From contig JARGOC010000029.1 in assembly GCA_029212365.1 (NCBI GenBank), positions 1 to 47,349 on the forward strand: DNA of 47,349 bases. Direction: 5' to 3'. Position numbers and translations under genes: made by a program. The stretch is from Roseovarius sp. (lineage in GTDB: Bacteria; Pseudomonadota; Alphaproteobacteria; Rhodobacterales; Rhodobacteraceae). The notes under the pieces are model-generated. The model saw only the letters and a list, made by a program, of their open reading frames with translations, was not told the origin of the DNA and did no database searches. Below, piece after piece: positions 7,825 through 15,200 of this stretch; position 1 is the first letter of the stretch, and every line of letters starts with the position of its first letter.

Positions 7825-8306
7825 TTGGATTGCCCGATAAGCTTTTCGAGACTGTCGAATGCTTGGTTCCATCCACCATCACCAGCGGAGCCTTCAGGAA
7901 CACCAACGTGCACCATCGTCATTGTTGTTCTGCCATCCACTTCGCTCAGCTCGACGATGACTTCAGTTATGTCCGGGTGGCCCTCTGGCATACCCATGCT
8001 CTGGGGCGAAATGATCGTTCCGCCTTCATCGCACATGCTTTCAGTGTAAACGAGGCGTGACGGGCGGCTGACCTCTCTATAAACGCCTGTGAACCACATA
8101 GACATCGTGCGCTCGGGCGATTTCATCTCCATACAAACCTTGCGGATCCCGCCGACAACGACATCCATTTCGGCAATCGGAACAGACATGCCCATCGGTC
8201 CGTACCATTGTTTGAACAGCTCTGGATCGGTCCACATGTTCCAGACATTTTCAATTGGTGCATCGAATTCGCGCTGTATCTTTACCCAAGTTTGCTGATC
8301 ACTCAT
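7821..8306 (-). CDS. SRPBCC (AHSA1-like) domain protein
   Basis: A 161-residue START/Bet v1-like protein. The opening IQREFDAPIENVWNMWTDPE and LFKQWYGP motif are hallmarks of the AHSA1 subgroup, and the end ends with AGDGGWNQAFDSLEKLI, the usual C-terminal helix. These proteins bind hydrophobic ligands in a deep pocket; the ligand is not predictable. It overlaps the ArsR gene by 8 nt. ArsR plus AHSA1 pairs are a common conserved arrangement in which the regulator controls the pair. Confidence 0.92.
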   Translation of the reverse strand: MSDQQTWVKIQREFDAPIENVWNMWTDPELFKQWYGPMGMSVPIAEMDVVVGGIRKVCMEMKSPERTMSMWFTGVYREVSRPSRLVYTESMCDEGGTIISPQSMGMPEGHPDITEVIVELSEVDGRTTMTMVHVGVPEGSAGDGGWNQAFDSLEKLIGQSK

Positions 8307-8637
8307 CGTTTGATTCCTTCTTTGTTTGGAGAATATTGCTCATGACGTCGAACCGAGCATCCCAGATGTGGCGGTATTGGTCGGTCCAGCTGGCGACATC
8401 CTGTAGTGGTTGTGTATTCAGGGTGCAGGGTCGAAACTGCGCATCACGCCCCCTCGTGATCAGACCCGCATTCTCAAGCACGCGGATATGTTTGGAGATG
8501 GCAGGCAGGGTCATATCGAAGGGCTCCGCCAGTGTGTTTACGGTCGCTTCGCCTTGTGCCAGATGCGCAAGGATCGCTCTTCGGGTCGGGTTGGCGAGCG
8601 CGGCAAAGGCCGCATCAAGTTGGTCAGATGTATTCAT
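8299..8637 (-). CDS. ArsR-family transcriptional repressor
   Basis: A 112-residue winged-helix protein. LDAAFAALANPTRRAILAHL is the diagnostic ArsR opening and FDMTLPAISKHIRVLENAGL is the recognition helix. No metal-binding ELCVCDL-type Cys motif is present, so it belongs to the metal-independent group linked to SRPBCC proteins. First gene of the operon that continues with 7821-8306 and 7408-7824. It probably represses its own operon via the repeat at 8651-8680. Confidence 0.94.
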   Translation of the reverse strand: MNTSDQLDAAFAALANPTRRAILAHLAQGEATVNTLAEPFDMTLPAISKHIRVLENAGLITRGRDAQFRPCTLNTQPLQDVASWTDQYRHIWDARFDVMSNILQTKKESNDE

Positions 8638-8650
8638 CGGTACAGTTAAT

Positions 8651-8680
8651 ATACCAAGTGGTTAATTAATCAAGTGGTAT
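8651..8680. promoter_or_regulatory. ArsR operator candidate
   Basis: ATACCA at 8651 and TGGTAT ending at 8680 are inverted around a central TTAATTAA. Within it CAAGTGGT appears twice in direct orientation (8654 and 8671). The element lies 13 bp upstream of the ArsR start codon, so binding there would block transcription. No gene was seen between 8681 and 8839. Confidence 0.6.
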
Positions 8681-8839
8681 AATGCAGTGACCCGCCTAAC
8701 TCGCTCACCGGTTTTCACAGAAGGGAGGATGCCGGGTGTCTTGTTATCGGCAGTTTCATTGGCAGTCTGTGAGATTGTCAGCAGCGCTCCTATCCTAACT
8801 GTAGTTTGATAAACAACACTCAGAAGTAGGCCAAAGGCA

Positions 8840-9265
8840 CTAAACTGTTTGAGGCTGATGGCGCACAAAACTATCAGCTCGGGTGTCTAACGGTTGACCT
8901 AGCCGATCAGCGTTGGAAAGGCCCCCTCTCAGACTGGCAAGTCGATCAAGAAGTGCCTCTCGACGCGCGTCTAAGTCACTCCGGAGCCGTTCGATGTGCT
9001 CGAGCTTTTCTGTTAATTTCTCGATACCGCCTTCGCACGGGCCAGACCCTTCGTCCGATAAGCACGAACTCATAGCGCGGATTTCACGGGTGGAAAAACC
9101 GGTCGCTATAAAGTCGCGGATACGACCTGCGCGACGAAGATCCGCCTCTCGGTAATGCCGGTAGCCGTTGAGCGTACGACCCACCGCCATCAAGCCTTGT
9201 TTCTCATAGTGGCGCAGCATGCGTTGCGTGATCCCAAGCCGTTCGGCGGCTTCCTTGGCCTGCAT
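8840..9265 (-). CDS. MerR-family transcriptional regulator
   Basis: A 141-residue protein. The N-terminal winged helix AAERLGITQRMLRHYEKQGL and RHYREADLRR are classic MerR. A dimer coiled coil follows (GGIEKLTEKLEHIERLRSDL), with cysteines at CLSDEGSGPC that could be a sensor site but do not match a known metal-binding loop. It is downstream of and on the same strand as the SDR gene. Its own promoter has a MerR-type dyad (9288-9311). Confidence 0.92.
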   Translation of the reverse strand: MQAKEAAERLGITQRMLRHYEKQGLMAVGRTLNGYRHYREADLRRAGRIRDFIATGFSTREIRAMSSCLSDEGSGPCEGGIEKLTEKLEHIERLRSDLDARREALLDRLASLRGGLSNADRLGQPLDTRADSFVRHQPQTV

Positions 9266-9280
9266 TTCAAACCCTTTCTG

Positions 9281-9311
9281 GCTAACCTTGACATAAATGG
9301 AAGTGTTTCAA
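9281..9311 (-). promoter_or_regulatory. MerR-type promoter with dyad
   Basis: Read on the minus strand, TTGAAA (9311-9306) is followed by a 19-nt spacer and GTTAGC (9286-9281). The dyad is TTGACA at 9288-9293 against TGTTTCAA at 9304-9311. An over-long 19-bp spacer spanned by a dyad is typical of MerR-activated promoters, so autoregulation is likely. Confidence 0.5.
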
Positions 9312-9368
9312 CCGCCAAACAAGAGCGGCGTTGAGAGATGATAGGCATCCCCCAGCGCCAATTCCCTC

Positions 9369-10133
9369 TTAGTTTCGCAGCGACCAGCCGCCGTCCACTG
9401 TAAGAACTTGACCGGTGAGCCATGCGTTGTCGGATCGACCTAGTCGTAGAATCCATGGGACAATATCATCTGTCACACCGCGCCGCCCCAGTGGCACCTG
9501 CGTAGCCTCTTGGTCTTCAATCTGCTGCGCCATTTCGTCAGGCAAACCCATCATTCCAGTGAGTGCACTGGTTTTGACCGGGCCAGGTGCTACCGCATTC
9601 ACGCGAATTCCGTCACCAGCCAATTCTATGGCCCATGACTTGGTCAAATGGTCGAGTGCAGCTTTGGTTGCTGCATAGTGTGCTAACATCGGCGCAGCGT
9701 TCTGAGTCACGGCTGTGCCGATATTCACAATGGCACCTTTGCTTTCGCGCAAAGCAGCGTGGCTTGCCATTACCAACAAGGACGGTGCCGCGATATTCAC
9801 AGCGGACATGTTGGCAATGACACTTGCATCATACGCAGCGATGGGAAGCGGTTGACCAGCTCCCGAGTTGTTGACGACAAGATCGAGACGTCCCCATTTC
9901 CTTGTTGCTGCCGCGACGCTTTGCGTGCCGCTATCCGCATCGGCACTATCCGCTCGCAATGTTGCGATCGCGTCGCTCATCGCCGCTACCTCGGCAAGCT
10001 TTTCATCACTGCGTCCCGTGATCAGGACCTTTGCGCCCTGTGCAACAAGCGCCAAGGCCGTCGCTCTGCCGATGCCAGAGCTTCCGCCGGTCACGATCGC
10101 GACCTTGTTTCGCCAATGGCCATTCTGCGTCAT
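9369..10133 (-). CDS. Short-chain dehydrogenase/reductase
   Basis: A 254-residue classical SDR. The cofactor loop TGGSSGIG is at residues 15-22, NNSGAG serves as the NNAG-like motif, and HYAATKAALDHL carries the catalytic YxxxK. The end (GQVLTVDGGW) is standard. The loop following beta-2 (ITGRSDEK) suggests NADP(H). The ATG at 10133 is preferred over 10154 because AGGGA is 8 nt upstream. Substrate unknown. It is preceded by a MerR-type promoter (10184-10215) shared with the gene at 12781. Confidence 0.93.
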   Translation of the reverse strand: MTQNGHWRNKVAIVTGGSSGIGRATALALVAQGAKVLITGRSDEKLAEVAAMSDAIATLRADSADADSGTQSVAAATRKWGRLDLVVNNSGAGQPLPIAAYDASVIANMSAVNIAAPSLLVMASHAALRESKGAIVNIGTAVTQNAAPMLAHYAATKAALDHLTKSWAIELAGDGIRVNAVAPGPVKTSALTGMMGLPDEMAQQIEDQEATQVPLGRRGVTDDIVPWILRLGRSDNAWLTGQVLTVDGGWSLRN

Positions 10134-10183
10134 TTCATGTTTCCCTGTCTGCAAATTATCTATCTTGATGATGCACAGACAGC

Positions 10184-10215
10184 TTTAGCGGATTGACACT
10201 AGTGTCAGGGTCAAG
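10184..10215 (-). promoter_or_regulatory. MerR-type long-spacer promoter of the SDR gene
   Basis: On the minus strand, TTGACC (10214-10209), a 19-nt spacer and GCTAAA (10189-10184). The spacer carries the perfect palindrome TGACACTAGTGTCA (10194-10207). The same 22-nt block occurs upstream of the gene at 12781 (13238-13259) with one change. Confidence 0.65.
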
Positions 10216-10268
10216 CTCATTTTCTTTGGATTCGACCAAAGTTTTCGCCCTTTGTAAAAGCCCCTTCG

Positions 10269-10679
10269 TTAGGTGAAAGCAGGTTTTGCACGCATAGAGT
10301 ATCGGGACACAACGACGATGCAGGACGCAGCGATCACCAATTCCAGAACTGCTATCGAGACCAAGGCCGTGTTAGGTATACCGTCAACCAAAAAACTCAA
10401 CACACGACCAAGGCCGTAAGACCCATAAACCAACGCGCTGACAATCAGAGCCGTCGCACGCAGTCGCACCAGCGCGATTGCAGTTAACGCTAATATGCCT
10501 GTCATCAGTACGGTGCTCCCCGCAGCCTTGAGTTCGTTGGTCAAAGCGGTTTGGCTTCCAACGTCGATACCCGCGCTGACATGAAAAGCAACAGGATCAA
10601 TAAGAATGAGGCCCCCGATCATGGTGGCGATCAGTCCGGAAACGGCAAGCGTTACAAATTGTGAAATGGGATGAAACAT
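10269..10679 (-). CDS. DUF4345-like membrane protein
   Basis: A 136-residue protein with four helices: VTLAVSGLIATMIGGLILID, VLMTGILALTAIALV, TALIVSALVYGSYGLGRVL and LVSIAVLELVIAASCIVVV. The pattern of GLILIDPVAF, NELKAAG and YGLGRVLSFLVDG fits the DUF4345 family. CAGGAG lies upstream of the ATG. It heads a run of three same-strand genes (10269, 10746, 11256 in reverse order of transcription) controlled from the TetR intergenic region. Confidence 0.8.
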   Translation of the reverse strand: MFHPISQFVTLAVSGLIATMIGGLILIDPVAFHVSAGIDVGSQTALTNELKAAGSTVLMTGILALTAIALVRLRATALIVSALVYGSYGLGRVLSFLVDGIPNTALVSIAVLELVIAASCIVVVSRYSMRAKPAFT

Positions 10680-10745
10680 AAGAGGTTAACTCCTGATAAT
10701 TGAACAGCACCTAGGGCTTTGCCGGTGCCTATTTCGGGTTTGTAA

Positions 10746-11240
10746 TTAGGGTTGTGCCAATATGACCGTAGCAATCAGCAGGCATAGCGAAGCAAGGGCT
10801 GCGGCGATTGCCCGAACCCAGTTCCAAAAGCGCCAATTCGGAACGTAGTGAAGCCAATAGGCTGCCGCTTCGTTGCTATCGAATTGCATACGATCAAGCC
10901 GGTTGTTCATGGGCACGTTGAAGACCAGCGTCACGATAAACGTTCCGGCAAAGTAGAGCGCACCAGCCGCCATGATCCAGTTCTGTGCGCCTCCGATATC
11001 AGTGCCGATCGCGTAGAGAACAATCATCGGTGACACGGCAGACATGCCAAGTAAGAGCACCATGAAGATCGTTTGAAAGACTTCTCGATTTATGATCTGC
11101 ATGGATTGGATTGCGCCAGCAGGTTCAGCCTTTGCCAATGACGTCATAACGAAATCAGAAAACGCGAGAAAAACACCAGCAACCAATGCGTAAACCACAA
11201 CAGAAACCTGGATGAGAACGAGATTAAATTCTGGGGACAT
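10746..11240 (-). CDS. DUF1772 (anthrone oxygenase-like) membrane protein
   Basis: A 164-residue protein with four helices. VVVYALVAGVFLAFSDFVM at the start, MQIINREVFQTIFMVLL, and NVPMNNRLDRM in the loop are DUF1772 signatures. Fungal relatives are anthrone oxygenases; bacterial ones are uncharacterised. AAGGAG precedes the ATG. The gene follows the NmrA-like gene by 15 bp on the same strand, so they are probably one operon. Confidence 0.87.
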   Translation of the reverse strand: MSPEFNLVLIQVSVVVYALVAGVFLAFSDFVMTSLAKAEPAGAIQSMQIINREVFQTIFMVLLLGMSAVSPMIVLYAIGTDIGGAQNWIMAAGALYFAGTFIVTLVFNVPMNNRLDRMQFDSNEAAAYWLHYVPNWRFWNWVRAIAAALASLCLLIATVILAQP

Positions 11241-11255
11241 CGATGTGCTCCTTGT

Positions 11256-11882
11256 TTAGGTTGAGATCGCAACGGCGCGCTGGTGGTAGGTTCTGTCGGT
11301 CAATTGCTTGGTCAGAAAGCTGGCGACATCACTCCGCGTAATTTTGAGGCGTAGGCCTTTCAGCGTCGGCGCAAATGCTTCTTTGAAGGTTTTCGTTTCT
11401 GGGCCGTCGGTGAACCCGCTCGGGCGCACGATGGTCCAATCCAGACCGCTGGCTTCAACAAGACACTCTTGAAGTTCATGGTCGCGGAAAACGACCCGCA
11501 GGATACCGCCGAACATGATCCGTTTCCAAAAGAAGTTCAGGTTGGACCAGCTTTCACGTGCACCAAGTGTTGACTGACAAATCAGACGCGAAACCCCTGC
11601 CTTTTGCATAGCTTGGATTACGGTGAGCGTGCCTTTGGACCTAATGAGTGAACGCAAGGATTTGCTGCCCAAGGTGATGACCACGGCATCATGCCCCGCG
11701 ACCGCTGTATTAACCTCTAACTGATTTAGGACGTCGCCTGACACCAATGAAAGTTCTGCATGGTTGATCCCGATCCTATCTGGGGTGCGCGAAAACGCGG
11801 TGACTGTATGCCCTTCGGCAAGCATCTGTTGGACAGCAAGGCTGCCTATGGTGCCAGTTGCACCGATAACTATGACTTTCAT
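11256..11882 (-). CDS. NAD(P)-binding NmrA/SDR-like oxidoreductase
   Basis: A 208-residue Rossmann protein. GATGTIGS is at residues 8-15, and LDWTIVRPSGFTDG is the conserved atypical-SDR motif. It resembles the protein at 1647 in length and motif order. It is divergent from the TetR gene at 11958; the intergenic region contains a perfect TetR palindrome overlapping its promoter, so it is the probable main target. Co-transcribed with the DUF1772 and DUF4345 genes. Confidence 0.9.
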   Translation of the reverse strand: MKVIVIGATGTIGSLAVQQMLAEGHTVTAFSRTPDRIGINHAELSLVSGDVLNQLEVNTAVAGHDAVVITLGSKSLRSLIRSKGTLTVIQAMQKAGVSRLICQSTLGARESWSNLNFFWKRIMFGGILRVVFRDHELQECLVEASGLDWTIVRPSGFTDGPETKTFKEAFAPTLKGLRLKITRSDVASFLTKQLTDRTYHQRAVAIST

Positions 11883-11905
11883 GACGTTTCCTATCCGAGC
11901 GGTTC

Positions 11906-11969
11906 ACTTGACACGGTGTCAAGTTGACAGCTGTGATCTATCGATTTACTTTACACTATGTCAAGTAAA
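11906..11969. promoter_or_regulatory. TetR operators and tetR promoter
   Basis: ACTTGACACGGTGTCAAGT (11906-11924) is a perfect 19-bp palindrome. A second weaker copy (TTACTTTACAC then TGTCAAGTAA, 11946-11968) overlaps the tetR start codon. On the plus strand TTGACA (11924-11929), a 17-nt spacer and TACTTT (11947-11952) form a good sigma-70 promoter whose start would fall at or next to the ATG. Confidence 0.7.
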
Positions 11970-12542
11970 AATGCTTCCACGCGTGATCGCATTCTCAAAA
12001 GCTGCCAAGCCCTTCTGGAAACAAAAGGCGCAAGCGATGTGCGCATGTCCGATATCGCCAAGCGTGCCGGGATCAGCCGTCAAGCTTTGTATCTGCACTT
12101 TCCCAACCGGGCAGAGTTGCTGATTGCGACGACCCGCTATCTTGATGAAATTAACGGCATTGGCAAAGTGGTGGATGAGCAGATCCTCGCCGCTGAAGGT
12201 GTCGCGCGGTTAGAAGGATTCATTGACGTCTGGTGCAACTACATCCCAAAAATATATGGGGTTGGAAAAGCGTTGATGGCTATCAAGGATTTCGACGAAG
12301 AAGCACGTTTAGCTTGGGAGGATCGGATGTCCGCTGTGCACGATCTGTGTGATCATACGATACAATCGCTGAACGACCATGACATGTTGTCATCGGATCT
12401 GAAAACGAAAGAGGCCGTAGACCTTTTGTGGACGCTGGTTTCTGTTCGGAATTGGGAACATCTTACACGAGACTGCGGCTGGTCTCAGATAGATTACTTA
12501 ATGCACATGCATCGCTCAGCGCTCAAACTGTTCACCGTTTAA
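11958..12542 (+). CDS. TetR/AcrR-family regulator
   Basis: A 194-residue protein. The N-terminal HTH is visible as MSDIAKRAGISRQALYLHF (about residues 29-47), preceded by TRDRILKSCQALLETKG. The C-terminal ligand domain is all-helical and not classifiable. There is no Shine-Dalgarno site before the ATG at 11958, and the promoter position suggests a leaderless mRNA. It probably represses itself and the divergent 11256-10269 unit through the palindromes between them. Confidence 0.93.
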   Translation: MSSKNASTRDRILKSCQALLETKGASDVRMSDIAKRAGISRQALYLHFPNRAELLIATTRYLDEINGIGKVVDEQILAAEGVARLEGFIDVWCNYIPKIYGVGKALMAIKDFDEEARLAWEDRMSAVHDLCDHTIQSLNDHDMLSSDLKTKEAVDLLWTLVSVRNWEHLTRDCGWSQIDYLMHMHRSALKLFTV

Positions 12543-12721
12543 GGTCGGGATGTTGGGCTCGTTTGATAGCTTCGCCGAGCAATATGTGGTTGACAGTTTA
12601 ATCAAGGATATGACGAAAACTGTACTTTTCGCCGGTGAATTGCCGCCCGTGACAATCGCTGCCTTGCAACACATCCACATCTTTCATTTCAACTCACTTC
12701 CTATCTTATGATTCAAGTGAT

Positions 12722-12755
12722 CACCTCTCGGGGCTGAGCATAGCGCCGAGAGGTG
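12722..12755. terminator. Hairpin between convergent tetR and NTF2-like genes
   Basis: CACCTCTCGG (12722-12731) pairs perfectly with CCGAGAGGTG (12746-12755) across a 14-nt loop. No T-run follows on either strand, so terminator function for the two convergent genes is likely but not certain. Nothing else was supported in 12543-12780. Confidence 0.5.
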
Positions 12756-12780
12756 TCCGTCGACTGAAATCATCCAGAGA

Positions 12781-13179
12781 TTAAGCAGCTTCAAGGTCAG
12801 GGCGGACGAAGTTAACTTCGCGTGTCACCTGCCAGCGACTATCCTCGAAGGTGAAGTCAATGCTGAGGTCAATGTGCATCTGTGGCCCGCCAATGGGCAG
12901 CTTGCGCGAAATTAGAACGTGTCCGCGATCTCCATCTACAGAGATGCTATGAATCTTCGACCACATGTACGCACTTCCGCTCAGTCCCGCGAACACCTCT
13001 GTTAACATTCCCAGAACATCTTGTTTCGAGAGCGTCACAAACTGACCGTCAATGGTAAGGTTCATGACAACAAGGTCGTCATGATAGATCTGATCCAATT
13101 CCTCGACATTTGCTGCGACCCCGTATTTCATCAAGTCTTCTACCTTGGCTCGCAGTTCATCTGTATTTTCGTTTGCCAT
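12781..13179 (-). CDS. SnoaL/NTF2-like protein
   Basis: A 132-residue cone-fold protein: an N-terminal helical part (ELRAKVEDLMKYGVAANVEE), then LDQIYHDDLVVMNL, then paired strands ending in FTFEDSRWQVTREVNFVRP. This fits the SnoaL/DUF4440 group, which includes isomerases, hydrolases and binding proteins; no catalytic residues can be assigned. GGAG precedes the ATG. It carries the same MerR-type promoter as the SDR at 9369, suggesting one regulon. Confidence 0.75.
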   Translation of the reverse strand: MANENTDELRAKVEDLMKYGVAANVEELDQIYHDDLVVMNLTIDGQFVTLSKQDVLGMLTEVFAGLSGSAYMWSKIHSISVDGDRGHVLISRKLPIGGPQMHIDLSIDFTFEDSRWQVTREVNFVRPDLEAA

Positions 13180-13227
13180 TCCAGTGGTCTCCTATCTTCG
13201 AATCTTTCGATGTTGATAAGAGATATG

Positions 13228-13259
13228 CTTAGCACCCTGACACTAGCGTCAGGGTCAAG
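13228..13259 (-). promoter_or_regulatory. MerR-type long-spacer promoter of the NTF2-like gene
   Basis: On the minus strand, TTGACC (13258-13253), a 19-nt spacer and GCTAAG (13233-13228). The dyad ACCCTGAC/GTCAGGGT spans the spacer. Same architecture and nearly the same sequence as 10184-10215. Confidence 0.65.
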
Positions 13260-13497
13260 AGCATATCAGCGGTGTGTATAGCTTTTTTTCCGGGAGACGA
13301 CATTCGTTCACTGCGCAGCATCGGTCAAAAGGGCCCTTTTGCTCTTTCGCCGCGTGATCGACGAAGGATAGCAATTCAGGTTGGAGCGGCGAAAACGGTC
13401 TTTTTTGTCCAAGCGTCCCGCCCCACACTAGATCAACCGCTTAGGCTGGACAAAAACCCGTGGCAAAACCTTTACGGTTTTAGCAGATTTTTGGCCA
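13260..13497. other. Intergenic region downstream of virB6
   Basis: No convincing gene. AAAAGGGCCCTTTT (13327-13340) is a perfect palindrome and AAAACC/GGTTTT (13465-13481) is a small hairpin 17 bp beyond the virB6 stop, possibly its terminator. An overlapping plus-strand frame here runs into virB6 antisense and is not supported. Confidence 0.5.
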
Positions 13498-14574
13498 CTA
13501 CCGCCGTCCTAATCTTCCCAACCGCGCGAGCTGAGCCAGCATTTGCGATCCAGTCCCTGTGGACGGTTTGCCTGTCGCAGGTGCGACTTGTGACATCCCA
13601 GGCCGCTGAGGCATTTGTTGTACTCCAAACATCTGACGCGCTCTAAGTGCTGCATATTCTGCTCCACTGGCACCCCCAACGAGATAGCGATTGTAGGCTT
13701 GCTGATTACCCATGGCTGCACGGGCAAATCCATAGCTTCCGGCCAAACCACCTGACAAAGCTGGCATCATGATGTTCCCGGAAATCGCCCGTACAATGAA
13801 CGGCGTCGCGACGATGAACCCCTTGGCCATCAACACCATCATAAAGAACGGGATAAGCGCACCGATGTTTGTCGCTCCTTCAGGATCGCCAAGCTCTCCC
13901 ATCAGTGCTGACGCCACCCCTGTGATGGTCGCGAAGACGCCTGCCACAACGATAGGATAAATGGCAAAGGAGATCAGCGCCGATAGCCACCGCGCAAAGT
14001 AGTCTTTGGTCACTTCAAACAGCGTCAGAAAAATCATCACCGGCGCAATCCCGATGAGCAGGGCGATCATCAGACGCGACGCGACCAAGATAAACGCCGC
14101 CAAGCCGCCCAGAATTGACAGCATCAGCACCCCAACAATGTCGAGCATTGCGCCAGCCATCCAGTTGAGCTCTGACCCCGCAGCATTGAGATACTCGCCT
14201 AGTTCGGCGATTAACCGGTCAAACTCTTCGGCGAATGTGCCAGAAGGGCCGGGCACGCCGCCGCCCACAGATGCGACAAGCGCGCCTGCAATACTATCGA
14301 TCCCCGCAAGGATCGCGGATGATAGCGCGTTGAACTGGACCCAATTGGTCGCAAATATCCCGATGAGCCCGATCTTGATCGCGAGCCAGAACGCCGTTCG
14401 CCCGTCCATCGCTTTGTACTGATAGATCATGTTCAGGAACACGAAGATCACGACGAGCGTTGTTCCAAGAACGAGAAGCGTTCCCACCGTCGCAGCAACA
14501 GACCCGAACTGTGTTTCGGCGGCGGTGTCGAGATAGCCTTGGGAGGTTTCGACAAAGTAGGTAACAACGCTCAT
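13498..14574 (-). CDS. virB6: Type IV secretion protein VirB6
   Basis: A 358-residue polytopic inner-membrane protein of the VirB6/TrbL family. About six to seven helices are visible, e.g. VGTLLVLGTTLVVIFVFLNM, GVLMLSILGGLAAFILVASR, LMIALLIGIAPVMIFLTLF and IGALIPFFMMVLMAKGFIV. The LLIGIAPVMIFLTLFEVTKDYFARW stretch (helix then amphipathic segment) is the family core. A Gln/Pro-rich soluble tail ends the protein. VirB6 helps move substrate across the inner membrane. It is the last gene of the operon, 12 nt after the small periplasmic ORF. Confidence 0.92.
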   Translation of the reverse strand: MSVVTYFVETSQGYLDTAAETQFGSVAATVGTLLVLGTTLVVIFVFLNMIYQYKAMDGRTAFWLAIKIGLIGIFATNWVQFNALSSAILAGIDSIAGALVASVGGGVPGPSGTFAEEFDRLIAELGEYLNAAGSELNWMAGAMLDIVGVLMLSILGGLAAFILVASRLMIALLIGIAPVMIFLTLFEVTKDYFARWLSALISFAIYPIVVAGVFATITGVASALMGELGDPEGATNIGALIPFFMMVLMAKGFIVATPFIVRAISGNIMMPALSGGLAGSYGFARAAMGNQQAYNRYLVGGASGAEYAALRARQMFGVQQMPQRPGMSQVAPATGKPSTGTGSQMLAQLARLGRLGRR

Positions 14575-14586
14575 TTCAGGATGGCC

Positions 14587-15000
14587 CTACCAATTGCCCA
14601 CGGTTTCGCAGATCGTTTTGGCTTGAGGCCGAAGATCATTTGCGCGGCGGTTGTAGATGTCCGAGGCTTGCAGCATTTCTGAACGGTTCGCTCTGGCATG
14701 GTTTTCTCGGAAGGTAACTTCGGCTGAATCCCACGTTGGGAAGCGCGTGGCGCAGTCGCAGGATCCCGTCTCAACGACCCGCTCCATGCTCTGTGCTCGA
14801 TAGATGTCCTGGACCAAGACACGCTGGTAGGCGTCTCGCAGCGCGATGTTTTCCGTCCAATCGGGCTCGTTAGGGCGATCGGGGCAGACATCCGGAATGC
14901 TCTCGAGGCTGGGGATTAGATTGCGCTCCGCCATCAACGGCGATGCATTCAGTCCCAAAACGATCGTAAGCCAAGTGAGACTGTCTACACGATACTTCAT
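14587..15000 (-). CDS. Small exported protein of the T4SS operon
   Basis: A 137-residue protein starting at the ATG at 15000, whose ATGA overlaps the stop of the DUF4177-like gene. A signal peptide is visible (SLTWLTIVLGLNASPLMA, cleavage near residue 24). The mature part is charged, with a CDC pair in ETGSCDCATRFPTW and one Cys in PDVCPDRPN plus one near the end (KTICETV). No family was recognised. Its position just before virB6 is where some VirB systems place virB7, but there is no lipobox. It is likely a periplasmic accessory of this secretion system. Confidence 0.7.
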   Translation of the reverse strand: MKYRVDSLTWLTIVLGLNASPLMAERNLIPSLESIPDVCPDRPNEPDWTENIALRDAYQRVLVQDIYRAQSMERVVETGSCDCATRFPTWDSAEVTFRENHARANRSEMLQASDIYNRRANDLRPQAKTICETVGNW

Positions 15001-15200
15001 CGGGTGCTCCCAACATCGGTGCCTTTGGAGGCTTCCCGCTTCAGGAATGCCGTGTGGCCAATATTGGCAAATTCGGACGAGCTGATTGAGACCACCTCCC
15101 ATCCGATCCGGCCTTTCGCATTCAACGCAGCCTGCATTTCGATCAGACTGTTTTTGCGATCCATCGGGAACGACAGGATCTCGTATTCATAGGTTGTCAT
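14997..15200 (-). CDS. DUF4177-like small protein
   Basis: A 67-residue protein. YEYEILSFPM, then ALNAKGRIGWEVVSISSSEF, then HTAFLKRE match the DUF4177 pattern (strand, helix, GWELVSV, strand with a terminal K/R). These are small cytosolic proteins of unknown role. It overlaps both neighbours by 4 nt (ATGA), so it is translated with virB11, which argues that it belongs to the secretion system. Confidence 0.75.
   Translation of the reverse strand: MTTYEYEILSFPMDRKNSLIEMQAALNAKGRIGWEVVSISSSEFANIGHTAFLKREASKGTDVGSTR

Noticed and set aside
8662..8868. Minus-strand 68-codon frame between the MerR and ArsR genes
   Set aside because: It overlaps the ArsR operator region and the MerR gene end, and the peptide looks random.
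12550..12711. Plus-strand 53-codon frame after tetR
   Set aside because: It has a start and stop but no similarity, no clear ribosome site and lies in a gap before a hairpin; not supported as a gene.
13272..13646. Plus-strand 124-codon frame
   Set aside because: Its second half is antisense to virB6 and the first half shows no family or start signal.
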